From: an uncultured Rhizobiaceae group bacterium
Lineage (GTDB): Bacteria > Pseudomonadota > Alphaproteobacteria > Rhizobiales > Rhizobiaceae
Assembly (NCBI GenBank): GCA_947501445.1
Contig: CANMVS010000019.1
Span: 56,746-120,745 of the forward strand
Reading direction: 5' to 3'
DNA: 64,000 nt
In this document: positions 8,385 to 18,345 of the stretch, piece by piece
Numbering within the stretch: position 1 is the stretch's first letter
How the letters are laid out: each line of letters opens with the position of its first letter
Program-made: the position numbers and the translations under genes
Notes under the pieces: generated by a model
What the model was told of the DNA's origin: nothing
Databases searched by the model: none
What the model saw: the letters and a program-made list of their open reading frames with translations, nothing else

Positions 8385-10691
8385 TCAAGTTTCTGCGATG
8401 AAGAATGGAACCAGACCGAACGGCATATATTCGGAGGCCTTTTGGCGAAGTCCCTCAATGCGTATCGGTTCGTTCAATGATGAATAAGCACCTATCTGCG
8501 ATCCGTGCTCTGCTCCGGTCTGCAGGAAATCCGGTGCTGCAATATTGATCTGACAGTAACCGGGGTCACCAAAGCGGCGGGAGGTAAACACGGGTGTACC
8601 GGGGTCAAGCACATGAGACTGGTAGGGTTTGGGCAAACGGCTGGGCGGTTCATAGGCACCAAAACGGAAACAACCGGCCTGATTGTCCCGCACCTGAGCG
8701 ACACCCTGCAGCAGCGTTTCCGTTGCATACAGCCGGTGAACAATGGTGTTTCCAAGTACGCTGACCCGCTCCATGATGACCTCACCGGCATCCAAATCGA
8801 TGGCCGCTTGTATCCCGGCACTGGCGATAATGCTGTCACGGATGACCAGACGGTTTACCTGACCGCTGCCAAATGTTGAGATTTCACCGCATATGCTGTG
8901 ATCGATCTCCAGCCTGTCAACTTCTCCGGAGATTACCAGCCGGACATTGGGAATTTGCGGGCTGCCCGGCAGACGTGACTGCGCACCACCCGGATCGATG
9001 GTTGAATTGGCGACGCGCACCCGGGCGTAGCTGCCGCGCAGGCGAATACTGAATGAAGGCGCACCACCAATCCACAAACCGTCCAGCACCAGCTGCGCGT
9101 TGTCTGTTGCTGAAAGGAATGTCCAATTGGCATCCCGTGCCAAATAGGGTCGCGTGCCCTCTGCCGCCTGCACGACCAGATCACGCACAGCGGTTTGACC
9201 GGGGGTTACGTCATAGGTTGCACTGTCGCCGATGGAAACGACACCCTGTGATGGCAGATCGGCCGCCGTAATTGAACCGCCACCTTGAATGGTGCTGTCC
9301 ACATCGCGGGCAACAGCCTCGGGTCTTGCATGGGGTCCGGCACCAACCGGCCCCGGTGTACCGTAGGCGTAAGAGACGGTGGGCGGGTTGGCTGGCGCTG
9401 CACCGATGAAACGCAGGCGGCCGTTTTCAGGATCAATGGCAACTCTTCGTCCCTGCGCTGATACGGACCACGCCGCCAGACCCGCAGCGGTGACACGCTC
9501 CTGTGGAATGGGGTTACCGGCGGCCTCTTCAACCGACACAGAGCCGTTGGCCTGTGCGGATGACACCGGCGCATTCAACAAGACAGCCTTGCCGCAATTG
9601 GCGGACAGGGCCGCGGCGCGGATTCTGGTTAGTGTGGCGGTTTGGGTAAAAAACGCAGCATCCGGCAGGCGCGACACAACGAGTTGCAATTTGTCTTCAC
9701 CTGTCAGGCGTTGGCCACGCAATCGGCGCAACTGATCCAAACGCGCCGCGTTCATGCCGGGCACGCTTTCCAGCGCCGCCAGTGCCATCTCGCTGATAAC
9801 ATATTGCGCATGCCCAAGCACGCGGCACAACATGGGTGCGGGTACTTCCCAGTTTTGAGCGGCGCGCCAGTCCGGAAAGCCGGTTCCGCGCAGTCCCTGA
9901 CTGCCACCAGCCAACCGTGTTGAGACCTGAAACAGAGCGATATCACGTCCGGAAGGGTCAAAGTGAAACCCGGTGGTGCCAAAACCTGCGGCAGGATTGA
10001 CACCTTCGACAAAAAAGGCATTCAGCCGATAGAAATGAAAACCGATTTTGCGGATGCCCGCTGTCGCGTCGGCCCCTTCCAGAACATCAAGCGGCGCCAG
10101 CGTTCGCTGCACAGAGCCTGGCATCGGGATGGCACCGGGTCGGCGGATATCAGGCATATGAGAGAAAGTGTCAAAGGGACCACCAGCCAGATCCAGCAGC
10201 CTGGGAGAGCGCAAATCCACCAGACCGCCTGCACCCGGTCCACGGTCATCGTCTGTGGTGTAGGCATTAACCGGATCAAGGCGATGCCAGGCTCTTGCAA
10301 GACGCCTGAAGCCTTCTGTTACGATGCCTTCATAACCGGTAATATCACTGACAAGCTCTTCCAGAACGGGCCGTGTACCGGAACGGCGTTGATAGTGAAT
10401 CTTCTTTGCGACGCTGATCCGGTTGCCGCGGTTGTTCAGGGCGCTGAGCATGCGGGTGTCAACCAGCTCCCCAATATAGGCAATGGCCCAATCGTCACTG
10501 AGTTCTATGAACGCATCGTCCCACAAATGATCCTGGCTACGGCGGATTTTTGCCGCTTCACGCGCGTATATTTCGACCAGAGCACGCAGTGTCCCCGCCC
10601 CTTCCTCACGTCCATCACGATCACGATGGATGCCCGGAATGAGTTCCCAGAGTTTTTCGGCGAAATAAACTTCATAGCCATCATTCGCCAT
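8385..10691 (-). CDS. phage tail protein I-like baseplate protein (Afp12-like)
   Basis: Residues 1 to about 190 match the gpI-type tail protein pattern: a short N terminus, D-x-W-A-I-A-Y-I-G-E-L-V-D-T-R, then an arginine-rich helix and V-L-E-E-L-V-x-D-I-T-G-Y. The remaining roughly 570 residues are beta-rich and include an inner beta-solenoid-like stretch near the C terminus, so the 768-residue protein is much longer than phage gpI. In eCIS the equivalent caps the outer baseplate wedge and connects to fibres. It overlaps the upstream gpJ-like gene by 11 bases and precedes the candidate fibre gene. Confidence 0.85.
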   Translation of the reverse strand: MANDGYEVYFAEKLWELIPGIHRDRDGREEGAGTLRALVEIYAREAAKIRRSQDHLWDDAFIELSDDWAIAYIGELVDTRMLSALNNRGNRISVAKKIHYQRRSGTRPVLEELVSDITGYEGIVTEGFRRLARAWHRLDPVNAYTTDDDRGPGAGGLVDLRSPRLLDLAGGPFDTFSHMPDIRRPGAIPMPGSVQRTLAPLDVLEGADATAGIRKIGFHFYRLNAFFVEGVNPAAGFGTTGFHFDPSGRDIALFQVSTRLAGGSQGLRGTGFPDWRAAQNWEVPAPMLCRVLGHAQYVISEMALAALESVPGMNAARLDQLRRLRGQRLTGEDKLQLVVSRLPDAAFFTQTATLTRIRAAALSANCGKAVLLNAPVSSAQANGSVSVEEAAGNPIPQERVTAAGLAAWSVSAQGRRVAIDPENGRLRFIGAAPANPPTVSYAYGTPGPVGAGPHARPEAVARDVDSTIQGGGSITAADLPSQGVVSIGDSATYDVTPGQTAVRDLVVQAAEGTRPYLARDANWTFLSATDNAQLVLDGLWIGGAPSFSIRLRGSYARVRVANSTIDPGGAQSRLPGSPQIPNVRLVISGEVDRLEIDHSICGEISTFGSGQVNRLVIRDSIIASAGIQAAIDLDAGEVIMERVSVLGNTIVHRLYATETLLQGVAQVRDNQAGCFRFGAYEPPSRLPKPYQSHVLDPGTPVFTSRRFGDPGYCQINIAAPDFLQTGAEHGSQIGAYSSLNEPIRIEGLRQKASEYMPFGLVPFFIAET

Positions 10692-13134
10692 GGGCTGTCT
10701 CCCGTCCGTTGATCACCAGTCCACCCGTTGCGATGTCAAAATAGCCACCTGCGTCGGGCTTCAGACCGATAACATTGAAAGCCACGCCATCGGCAGAAAG
10801 CGCCGGTACGGCCACGACACCGTCCACCTTCATGGTTTCGGCAAAAACAGCGCTGCGAAACAATGGCCGGCCAATGCCAATGTTGCTTGCCGATAGGATG
10901 CCCGTCATCAAATGGTGGCGCACCGCATCTTCCACGTCTGCGCTCACACGGGCCGGATCAATGACCAGATCCATTGCAAGGCGCATGGGTACGGCGGTGG
11001 CCGTGTCGACCGACACGGACATGCCGGGCTCGCAAAGATTTCTTATCTTTGCTCGCAAAGCTGCGGTTACGCTTTGTGCGGCGATACACCAGACCTGAAT
11101 GGCTGCGGTCTGCAGGCTTTCATGCCAGACCCAATCGGCGCGCGCTGCTGTCACACCGGGGAAAGTTCGGCTGACAGCCAGAACATCACCCAATGATACT
11201 ATGCGTCCCAATAGAAGCGCTGATGAAGGTGCATTGTGCTTGATGTCTTCGAAACGCTCCGCGTCGGCGCCACCAGATGCAGCAATCGGATTGGTAACAG
11301 ACGACAGACCGATGACCGGTGTGGCAATCTGGTTCACACTATCAGGCGGCGGCGCTGCCTCTCCTGCACCAAAGATATAATGGGCAACCACATTGCCCTG
11401 CCCGGTTGGCACACGGCGACCGTGGACACCATCTCCCGTCAGTATTGAGGTTTCATTATCGCTATTTTGACGCACCAGATAAACGCTGTCCTGCGGTCCG
11501 GCTGTTGCCAGACTCTCAACTTCTGTCCAGGCAATGCCATCGACCCATAATGCGACGGTGGAACGAAAACCTCTTTCCGTTGCCCCGGTCAGATCATTCA
11601 CATGGGCCACCGGTGCCTTGGCAAGCTGAAATTCCTGCCCGGCAAGGGCAGAATTGCCATCGCCCAGAACTTCCGAACGGATAGATTGACCGCGGCGTAT
11701 ATCCAGCACATTTCCATGGATTGTAACCGGTGGCGTCAAGGGGATCGGCCAATCGGCGGTCTCTTCAAAAACAAAACGCCCGGTTTGCGTGTCAATCGTA
11801 CCCGTGACGCTATAGGCCACGCCAAATTCGTCGCTGAGCAAATAGGAGCGCGGTTTGTCGGGCTCCACCGGCATGGCAATCAATCCATCAGAACCGGACT
11901 GCAAATCAAGCGGCGTATCGGGACGCACCTCCATGACCGGTGCTGCCGCCACTCGGCCCGCGGAAACAAAACCAAACCTGATCTGATAATTCTCCAGCCC
12001 GTTGACCGGTGCGCGCGGGCCATATCCTGTATGGCGCCGCGCAATATTGTTGTAGTCAGCATCGAGCGTCAGCCGTGTTACGGGGATTTTTGTCGCCGGG
12101 ATCGTCGATGTGCTGGTGGCCGGCGTGTCGTCCACTTCAATCGTGACCTCCACGGTTTGGGCCGGAACCAGTGTCTTTTGCACATTGCGAATTGCTGCAG
12201 TCGTGAACCAGCGGTGATCATCCTCACGCGACAGGACCACGGGATCGCCCAGGCGCAAATCCGTTCTGATACGGTCCAGTGTGAATTCGCGGTATTCCGG
12301 CAAGGGCAGCAAAACGGCAATCAGCAGTTCAGGGCCACTCGGATCCAACGGCCTGGTAAACAGACCTGCCTGCTGTGTGGCCTTTTGCACGCTTAATTGT
12401 GTGACCGATGTGGTGTTGGCCAGTTGCAGCGGACGGTCGAAATGAACCCGCTTAACAGGGCTGCCATCGGCCTGCGCCGCGTCCTGAATGTCCGTAACCG
12501 TGAATGTCCCAAACGGGGTGCCTGAATCAGATATCAACAGTAGATCGTCAATGTCCGCATCAAACCTTTTTGGCTCGAAATCCAGGTGCGATTTGGTGTA
12601 GAGGCCTCCACCGGAACCAAGCATCGGATCACGGGCAGTCCTGACGGTCCAGGAATTGGATCTGGAACTTATGGTCGCATCGGTTTCAGTCTCGAACAAT
12701 TGTGGTGGCTCATCGTCAAATGCGCCGGACAGAAACTGCGTTCCTGCCGGAACCGACACTGTTCTGTTTCCCGTTGCCGTGGCGGCGAGCTGCGCATAGG
12801 CGGGTGATGCCGGACGCGGTGTATAGCCGATGAGAGAAACAAGCCCCGTGGCTGTTTCGTCGCGCAGGGCGGTGCGCAGATAGGATTCATTGGCTGCAAT
12901 CCAGTTATAAAACTCCACTGTGTGGCCGATATAGGCGAAGAACTCCAGCAACATGACCCCAAGATCATCGTCGGACCGCGCATTCCAGGCGTCCAGAGCG
13001 GGATAGGCACGGATCGACTTCAACATGGACGATCGCAGCCGTGAAAAATCATTAACGGCATGCGGCAGGATCGGCAACCCCGGCGCTATGGTTCGTATTG
13101 ACGGGCCGATGGGCTGATCACAAAGACAGGTCAT
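10681..13134 (-). CDS. baseplate J/gp47-like wedge protein 2 (Afp11-like)
   Basis: The 817-residue protein has the baseplate-assembly pattern D-L-G-V-M-L-L-E-F-F-A-Y-I-G-H-T-V-E-F-Y near residues 60-80, followed by a gpJ-like beta-rich body (V-P-A-G-T-Q-F) and a C terminal region rich in R-x-L-F-x-S-A. These wedge subunits surround the hub and trigger sheath contraction. I chose ATG 13134, which overlaps the stop of the other gpJ-like gene (ATGA); the open frame runs 12 codons further upstream. It is the second of two adjacent, divergent gpJ-like genes. Confidence 0.88.
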   Translation of the reverse strand: MTCLCDQPIGPSIRTIAPGLPILPHAVNDFSRLRSSMLKSIRAYPALDAWNARSDDDLGVMLLEFFAYIGHTVEFYNWIAANESYLRTALRDETATGLVSLIGYTPRPASPAYAQLAATATGNRTVSVPAGTQFLSGAFDDEPPQLFETETDATISSRSNSWTVRTARDPMLGSGGGLYTKSHLDFEPKRFDADIDDLLLISDSGTPFGTFTVTDIQDAAQADGSPVKRVHFDRPLQLANTTSVTQLSVQKATQQAGLFTRPLDPSGPELLIAVLLPLPEYREFTLDRIRTDLRLGDPVVLSREDDHRWFTTAAIRNVQKTLVPAQTVEVTIEVDDTPATSTSTIPATKIPVTRLTLDADYNNIARRHTGYGPRAPVNGLENYQIRFGFVSAGRVAAAPVMEVRPDTPLDLQSGSDGLIAMPVEPDKPRSYLLSDEFGVAYSVTGTIDTQTGRFVFEETADWPIPLTPPVTIHGNVLDIRRGQSIRSEVLGDGNSALAGQEFQLAKAPVAHVNDLTGATERGFRSTVALWVDGIAWTEVESLATAGPQDSVYLVRQNSDNETSILTGDGVHGRRVPTGQGNVVAHYIFGAGEAAPPPDSVNQIATPVIGLSSVTNPIAASGGADAERFEDIKHNAPSSALLLGRIVSLGDVLAVSRTFPGVTAARADWVWHESLQTAAIQVWCIAAQSVTAALRAKIRNLCEPGMSVSVDTATAVPMRLAMDLVIDPARVSADVEDAVRHHLMTGILSASNIGIGRPLFRSAVFAETMKVDGVVAVPALSADGVAFNVIGLKPDAGGYFDIATGGLVINGRETAHGE

Positions 13135-15668
13135 GAACCACCTTCCATTTCCAGCACCACATAGCCCCATTCGGGATGGCGGGGATCATTGGCGATACGG
13201 ATGATTTCGTCGGCACGTGCCGGCTCATAGGGTGCGGCAAGCAATTGCCAGTCGAACATGCCGCGTCGGCGGATCAGGATGTCCTCAACGGCACGTACAC
13301 CGGTAACAGACTGGATCGTCGCCTCAAGTGCAGAGCGGTAAAGCGGTGCACCGAAGGTGAAATTATCTTCCGAAAGGAACCCCTCGTCATCACAGGTGCC
13401 GAACAGAACATCGAGCACACGTTGCTTGACGTCACCGCGAAAATATCCGTGAGCAACACAGATTTTTATCTGAAGGTCGATGTCGGCATAGCGCGGCGGC
13501 ACAACATGCATGGCCCGCCCAGTCTGGCGAAAACGATCAAGATGATCATGCAGCTGACCGGCCCGCTGTGGCGTCAGCGTGTTTTGCGCACGCGCGTCAG
13601 CGGTTGCAAACAAAGCCAGATAGCTTCCCGTGTGGCGAAAACGTGCACCGGCTTTTTGAACCCAGTCCAGACGTTCCCCGGCTTCCACGTAGTCTGCTTC
13701 AATCACGGCACGGTAAGTCAGGGTGCGAAACAGTTCGGGCGCAAGGCGCCGGGTTGTATCCTGGCTCTCCCGATCCCGCCCATTGTCGGCCGGCAGAGGA
13801 TTGTAGAGGTTTGCAATGAAAGGCAGAGCTGTTGCATCCCACCGGGTAATTGTATCGCGTGCAACATTAGAGGCACGCCCGCCGCCAAGACGATAGTGGC
13901 ATTCAAATACCGATCCTTCAGCAGGCGTTCTGCCAAAATCACTGGTGCCGAAGCGGATTGTGGTGCCGGTTCCGGGGGCAATGTCGTAATGGACCAATCG
14001 GGCGCTTTCAAATCGTGGCGGGCCACCGGCATCGTCCCGGCCGGCATAGATATCAGGATCACGCCAATGGCGAACGATTGGCCGCCAATATCCGTCATCA
14101 ATCGTGTAGTGGGTTGAATCAGACAGGGACGCATTGGTGCCAAGCAGCGACAGGCGGTAATCCCAATGTTCTGCCGGTACCCACGTCTGTAGAACCGCAT
14201 CCCATTCAACACGGTTTAACCGGATTTGTGGATCGGGTGCCTGCTGCGCCAATGCCAGTCGGGACAGGACAGACGTATCCGAGCCCGGCAGGCTGAACAG
14301 GTGGCGAATGGCATTGCCCGGTCCTTCCCGTTCGACGGTTCGCGATACTTGTGGCTCACCAGCCGTCTGTTCACCGACGCCAAAAAGTACAGTTTTGGTT
14401 TGCCCGGCAGAAAACGGAACGACATTGCCTTCGACACGGGCAAACTCAAGATCAAGGTCAAACGGTAGCGCCTGCGCGTCTTCCCATTGAATTCGGGTAA
14501 TGGGTGCATTCGCGTTAAGCACATCCGTCTGATCTTCCACATGCGTCACACGCACGATCCAGCGCCGCATGGGAAGTGATGCATCCGGCGGACCGGTCGC
14601 CAGAAGCACATAACGCCCCAAAGGGGCTGCCGGGTCAGATGGAATGTCGTTGAGCACAAGGGTCGCCTGATGGTGCCCTTCAAGCCACATTTGTGTCGCA
14701 CCAATGGGGAGACAACTGGCAGCAACCTGTTTGCCGGAGGGCCATAGTGGTGGCACTTCACCCAACTGACCAACAGGGGCATCTTCTTCCCATATATAGG
14801 CTGAGAAAACATTGTTAACTGCTTCTACAGAATAGGTTTTCCCGGATTGCACTTCTGCAATTCCATTGCCAATTTCAAATACAACAGCCTGATCTGTATT
14901 GGACGGAGCCTGAACCGGCGTGCCTGCTGGAATATTGCCGGAGCCCGCCGCCACGACCTCGATGGCAAGCCAGCCGCTGGAGGCGGTACCGTCGTCAATT
15001 TCATAGTCGACAAGACGCGCGTGCTGACGAAGGGAACGCAACGTGCGGGCTGAATCAAAACGGGTTTCCTGAGAAATCTGGTCCTGGGTATAGGCAAATT
15101 CATCACCGAGCGAGGCCATCAATTCTGCAACGGTTACACCAACATCAGCAGCCAGACGATCCTTCCACGCTGGCCAATATTGTGCAGAAAAATCCATCAG
15201 CGCAGCACGCAAACCCCAAAAATCGCGCGCCAGCAGATCAATATCGATATTGCGTTCGTCGCCATCATCACAGCAACGTGGCAGCGGCTTGCAATCCAAC
15301 CCGCTATCGCAATTTGCCTTGAATGAAAAACGAAGCGAGGCATACCAGTCATCGATGCGCGGATGATCCACCTCAATCAGATAGTCGGAAAACCCACCGG
15401 CAAATGGCACTTCGATACGCAACACCTGACGACCATCGACAATGGGCCAGCTGATGGCGGAGATCGGAAACTGATCATCATCACGCTCTGCCGGACGGAT
15501 AATGATATCGCTGATGCTCAAGGTTCCGGCAAATGCCGGGGCCATGGAGGCTGGATCAACGATGAAATGCAAATCAAGCACGGTCTGACTGTCATCAACC
15601 GCGATGAAATCCAGACCGGTCAATGCCGATTGGGCTGCCAGCAGTTCAAGACGATCAGGTGCGGCCAT
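13131..15668 (-). CDS. baseplate J-like wedge protein 1 (Afp11-like)
   Basis: The 845-residue protein contains the same A-E-L-M-A-S-L-G-D-E-F-A-Y-T-Q-D pattern near residue 190 and the I-P-A-G-T-P-V-Q-A segment near 255. It is a putative baseplate assembly protein of the eCIS wedge. Residues 1-170 form an extra N-terminal domain with a Cys-rich patch (C-D-S-G-L-D-C ... C-C) that could bind metal or form a local structure. The start overlaps the gp25-like stop by one base. It shares only the general wedge fold with its neighbour at 10681-13134. Confidence 0.87.
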   Translation of the reverse strand: MAAPDRLELLAAQSALTGLDFIAVDDSQTVLDLHFIVDPASMAPAFAGTLSISDIIIRPAERDDDQFPISAISWPIVDGRQVLRIEVPFAGGFSDYLIEVDHPRIDDWYASLRFSFKANCDSGLDCKPLPRCCDDGDERNIDIDLLARDFWGLRAALMDFSAQYWPAWKDRLAADVGVTVAELMASLGDEFAYTQDQISQETRFDSARTLRSLRQHARLVDYEIDDGTASSGWLAIEVVAAGSGNIPAGTPVQAPSNTDQAVVFEIGNGIAEVQSGKTYSVEAVNNVFSAYIWEEDAPVGQLGEVPPLWPSGKQVAASCLPIGATQMWLEGHHQATLVLNDIPSDPAAPLGRYVLLATGPPDASLPMRRWIVRVTHVEDQTDVLNANAPITRIQWEDAQALPFDLDLEFARVEGNVVPFSAGQTKTVLFGVGEQTAGEPQVSRTVEREGPGNAIRHLFSLPGSDTSVLSRLALAQQAPDPQIRLNRVEWDAVLQTWVPAEHWDYRLSLLGTNASLSDSTHYTIDDGYWRPIVRHWRDPDIYAGRDDAGGPPRFESARLVHYDIAPGTGTTIRFGTSDFGRTPAEGSVFECHYRLGGGRASNVARDTITRWDATALPFIANLYNPLPADNGRDRESQDTTRRLAPELFRTLTYRAVIEADYVEAGERLDWVQKAGARFRHTGSYLALFATADARAQNTLTPQRAGQLHDHLDRFRQTGRAMHVVPPRYADIDLQIKICVAHGYFRGDVKQRVLDVLFGTCDDEGFLSEDNFTFGAPLYRSALEATIQSVTGVRAVEDILIRRRGMFDWQLLAAPYEPARADEIIRIANDPRHPEWGYVVLEMEGGS

Positions 15669-16051
15669 TACACAGGTACCTCCATATTGAGGTAGCGCTG
15701 CTCGCCAGTTGTTTTCATCCGATAGACAATCGCAATGTCAATCGTTTCATTGTTGAACACGACATCGACCTTGTCGGTATCGATGACCGTGGACATGAAA
15801 TTTTCAATTGCCGACAATATGGATACCTGCGCCAGGCTTGCTGCAGATTCATTCAAGGGCGCGAAGACCATGCGGCGTATGCCGCAACCGAATTCGGGCC
15901 GACATACGCGCTCCCCCGGATCGGTAAGCAAAAGCTGGCGTAACATCTGGTCCACATGGGCGCCCGAATTGGGTTCCTGCTGCATTTGCGCAAGACCGCT
16001 GTCTATCTGCAGCGGGAAGGCCAGTGGCCGGATTTCGGGATTCAATACCAT
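15668..16051 (-). CDS. GPW/gp25-like baseplate protein (Afp9-like)
   Basis: A 127-residue protein with the gp25 family pattern: L-L-L-T-D-P-G-E-R-V at the centre, R-P-E-F-G-C-G-I, and a final strand region. gp25 joins the wedge to the sheath and starts sheath polymerisation. Length is normal for the family. It lies between the PAAR-like gene (4 bases upstream) and the first gpJ-like gene (1-base overlap). Confidence 0.93.
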   Translation of the reverse strand: MVLNPEIRPLAFPLQIDSGLAQMQQEPNSGAHVDQMLRQLLLTDPGERVCRPEFGCGIRRMVFAPLNESAASLAQVSILSAIENFMSTVIDTDKVDVVFNNETIDIAIVYRMKTTGEQRYLNMEVPV

Positions 16052-16055
16052 GATG

Positions 16056-16397
16056 TCACCGCGTCATAAGATTGGCTTGAGTTGAAAGGACCATCAGCGG
16101 CCCCTGCGGAAAACCAAGAACAGAAAAACAAAGGCCAACACTGCCCTGAGAAAGCGTTGGGACACCGCCCGACCTCGTTTGAACATCGGGAACAACCCAT
16201 ACGACCCGAATGCAGGGACTGGGGATCGGCGAAGGGGCTGTAGGCAACTGAAACGGACACCCCGATATGATGAATGTGTCGGTGGCCGTCAGCACCGTTC
16301 CACCACCAGCGCGTACGCGCGATGTGGGTATGGCTGTCACAACACCACCATGCGGGCACATCATCAAAGCCGTATCAGTCAGAGCCATGCCGGTCAT
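16056..16397 (-). CDS. PAAR-like spike tip protein (Afp10-like)
   Basis: A 113-residue Cys/Gly-rich protein with C-P-H-G-G near residue 14, V-x-A-G-G in the middle, G-C-P-F, and a repeated G-G-V-P-T-L-S-Q-G-S turn. This arrangement matches small PAAR-like proteins of eCIS loci, which sharpen the tip of the central spike and may bind a metal. ATG 16397 shares one base with the stop of the spike gene (TGATG). An ATG at 16388 is possible. No toxin domain is fused to it. Confidence 0.8.
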   Translation of the reverse strand: MTGMALTDTALMMCPHGGVVTAIPTSRVRAGGGTVLTATDTFIISGCPFQLPTAPSPIPSPCIRVVWVVPDVQTRSGGVPTLSQGSVGLCFSVLGFPQGPLMVLSTQANLMTR

Positions 16398-16999
16398 CAC
16401 GTCACCTCCATCGTGCCGGAATTGACCGTTACACCGGCTGGGGTGACGTCCAGTTTTCCCAAACCACCGGAGTCACAGGATACGCCGGACGCATTTATCT
16501 CGGTCTTTGCAACCGCTGACTGCGCCTTGATGCCGCCCGGTCCAATGGTGACCTTGCCTATGGCATCCAGTACGATCTGCGTATTGAACGTGGCGCTTGC
16601 GCCCATGCTGTTTTCGATCGTAATTTCGCCAGTCAAATCATCAAAGCGCATCGTGTGTTGTTCGGTTTTCAACATCTTGACGGGTGACAGCGCTGCTTCG
16701 GGCAATTCCCCATCTGCCCAGAAAAAACCGGTCCAGACGGGATAGGACGGATCACCCGCTTCAAATTCGACCCAGACGCCAGTTCCCGGTTCCGGCAAAA
16801 CATGAAAGCCGACACCATTGCCTGCATAGGGAACACAGGGCATTGCCATGACAGCCTCGTCACCGAGCACTGCAGGCACTTTGACACTCAACCGGCCGCG
16901 TCCGGTCGGGTCCAGGTTTTGCACGACTGTGCCGCGATACTTGCCAAAAAAGCGATTCCGCAAAAATGTTGCGATCTCTTCAATCAGCTGCGTTTCCAT
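16397..16999 (-). CDS. gp5/gpV-like baseplate spike protein (Afp8 C-terminal half)
   Basis: The 200-residue protein begins with a gpV/VgrG OB-fold: G-R-L-S-V-K-V-P near residue 35, then G-x-G-V-W-V-E-F-E-A-G-D-P-S-Y-P-V-W-T-G-F-F-W at about 71-93. The C-terminal 80 residues have repeated I-x-I and T-I-G-P-G-G-I steps of a triple-stranded spike needle. In Afp and PVC the hub and spike are one protein (Afp8); here they are two genes, 7 bases apart. Confidence 0.93.
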   Translation of the reverse strand: METQLIEEIATFLRNRFFGKYRGTVVQNLDPTGRGRLSVKVPAVLGDEAVMAMPCVPYAGNGVGFHVLPEPGTGVWVEFEAGDPSYPVWTGFFWADGELPEAALSPVKMLKTEQHTMRFDDLTGEITIENSMGASATFNTQIVLDAIGKVTIGPGGIKAQSAVAKTEINASGVSCDSGGLGKLDVTPAGVTVNSGTMEVT

Positions 17000-17006
17000 A
17001 TTGTCT

Positions 17007-18059
17007 TCACCCCCATGCGTTTCGCAAAAGCGTTAAGTCCATGACATGCGCGGCGGGACCAACCCTGTGGGTAACCGCGCCAACAAGATAATTGCCTGAG
17101 TGCAGCGTGCCCGCGCCGTCGATCTGAACAATCGTATGGGCCCGCACAATCCCGCCTGCACCCTCTGGCGTTGTTTTGCACTGTGCGGTGATAAACCAGC
17201 CATCCTCGGTCAGTTCTGCTTCCGCACGCGCGGTCAGACCACCGGCATCGTTTGCTGCCGCTGAAGGGATCGCCTTTCGCGGTTCCGGTGCGATGACGGA
17301 CAGAGGTTTTGCTCCCAGAGGCTCCAGCGGCGATTGTGCCGCCGTTGCCTTTAACGGCGCCTTGTTTGAAGCGTCCACACCAAATGCAGCAGCCGAGGTT
17401 GGCCGTTCGATGTCCCAATTGATCTCGAGGCTCGAAATGGCTGCCTCGGTGTTTTTGATGGAAAGTGTCTGCGCCGGTGAACCACTGAGTGCGGGCCGTT
17501 TGAAATGTCCCGTGTCGATGCCCAGAACATCCGAGGTTACCCAAAACAGGAACCCATTGCGTTTTGCCAGCATATGAATGAACTGGAGGTCGGATGACCT
17601 CTGAATGAGGGTGTTTTGCGTAATCAGATGACGGGCGGTCGTCGGTGCCACATCGGGCACAAGCTGATTTTGGGCCATAACAAGCGCCGCAGCTTCGCTG
17701 TCGCTCGGATTTGGCCATTGAACAATCTTGCTCTCCCGGTCCATCTTTATCGACATATCGGTGCCAATGACTTCGAGGCTCGACCCCTCGCCGCCTGTCA
17801 CCAGTGCAATGCGATGAGCGTGAACCACACCATGAACCAGACACGCCTGTCCATCCGGACCGACGATCAATACCTCTGCTCCCGGCCCGATGCGTTGATC
17901 GGCCAGTAATGGCAGGTCGGAATTCTCGATATCCAGCGGAAAAACAATGGTAAAACGCGTTGGCATGCCAAGGCGCTCCTCGACCAGAACCTGCGTTGCC
18001 CGCTGGGTCAGATCCGGATCGGGTATACGCCCCGCACCTATGGTAATGCCAAGTCCCAT
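17007..18059 (-). CDS. phage late control D (gpD/gp27)-like hub protein (Afp8 N-terminal half)
   Basis: The 350-residue protein has the hub pattern of gpD/VgrG N-terminal domains: P-x-R-F-T-I-V-F-P-L near residue 34, G-x-E-V-L-I-V-G, G-V-V-H-A-H-R-I, and S-D-L-Q-F-I-H-M-L-A-K-R-N-G-F-L-F-W-V at about 156-174. It forms the trimeric hub that links tube to spike. It sits directly after the LysM-like gene (no gap) and ahead of the spike gene. Confidence 0.92.
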   Translation of the reverse strand: MGLGITIGAGRIPDPDLTQRATQVLVEERLGMPTRFTIVFPLDIENSDLPLLADQRIGPGAEVLIVGPDGQACLVHGVVHAHRIALVTGGEGSSLEVIGTDMSIKMDRESKIVQWPNPSDSEAAALVMAQNQLVPDVAPTTARHLITQNTLIQRSSDLQFIHMLAKRNGFLFWVTSDVLGIDTGHFKRPALSGSPAQTLSIKNTEAAISSLEINWDIERPTSAAAFGVDASNKAPLKATAAQSPLEPLGAKPLSVIAPEPRKAIPSAAANDAGGLTARAEAELTEDGWFITAQCKTTPEGAGGIVRAHTIVQIDGAGTLHSGNYLVGAVTHRVGPAAHVMDLTLLRNAWG

Positions 18060-18329
18060 TCATCGTACCTTTTCCGGAATGGCAATCTCAACCACTTCAT
18101 CCAAAGCGTCGGGCAGGATGGCCTCATTGAGGTCTGCAATACGGTGAAAGGCACTGGCGTCCTTCAGATAAACATAAGCCAGTTGGTCCAACCGCTCGCG
18201 ATCCCGCCGCTTATGAAATCCCTGCAAGGTCTCAGTGCCACGTGGCGCGGGTGGCAACACTGTGACCATCCGGCCGCGTTTGTCGCTCACCTTAAAGGTC
18301 TTTAACCCTCCATACCGACTTGTTTTCAT
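18060..18329 (-). CDS. LysM-like / gpX-like tube-adaptor protein
   Basis: A basic 89-residue protein. The second half (D-Q-L-A-Y-V-Y-L-K-D-A-S-A-F-H-R-I-A-D-L-N) is a LysM-like fold as in phage tail protein X and the LysM proteins of eCIS baseplates, which sit at the tube-hub interface. It lacks a signal peptide, so peptidoglycan binding in the envelope is unlikely. It follows the Afp7-like gene by 16 bases. Confidence 0.85.
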   Translation of the reverse strand: MKTSRYGGLKTFKVSDKRGRMVTVLPPAPRGTETLQGFHKRRDRERLDQLAYVYLKDASAFHRIADLNEAILPDALDEVVEIAIPEKVR

Positions 18330-18345
18330 TAATTAATACCTCATT

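Noticed and set aside
16984..18063. A 359-residue minus-strand frame overlapping the hub gene
   Set aside because: Its composition (Arg, Gly, Cys, Ser-rich) is that of an out-of-frame reading, and the other frame encodes a recognisable gpD-like hub.
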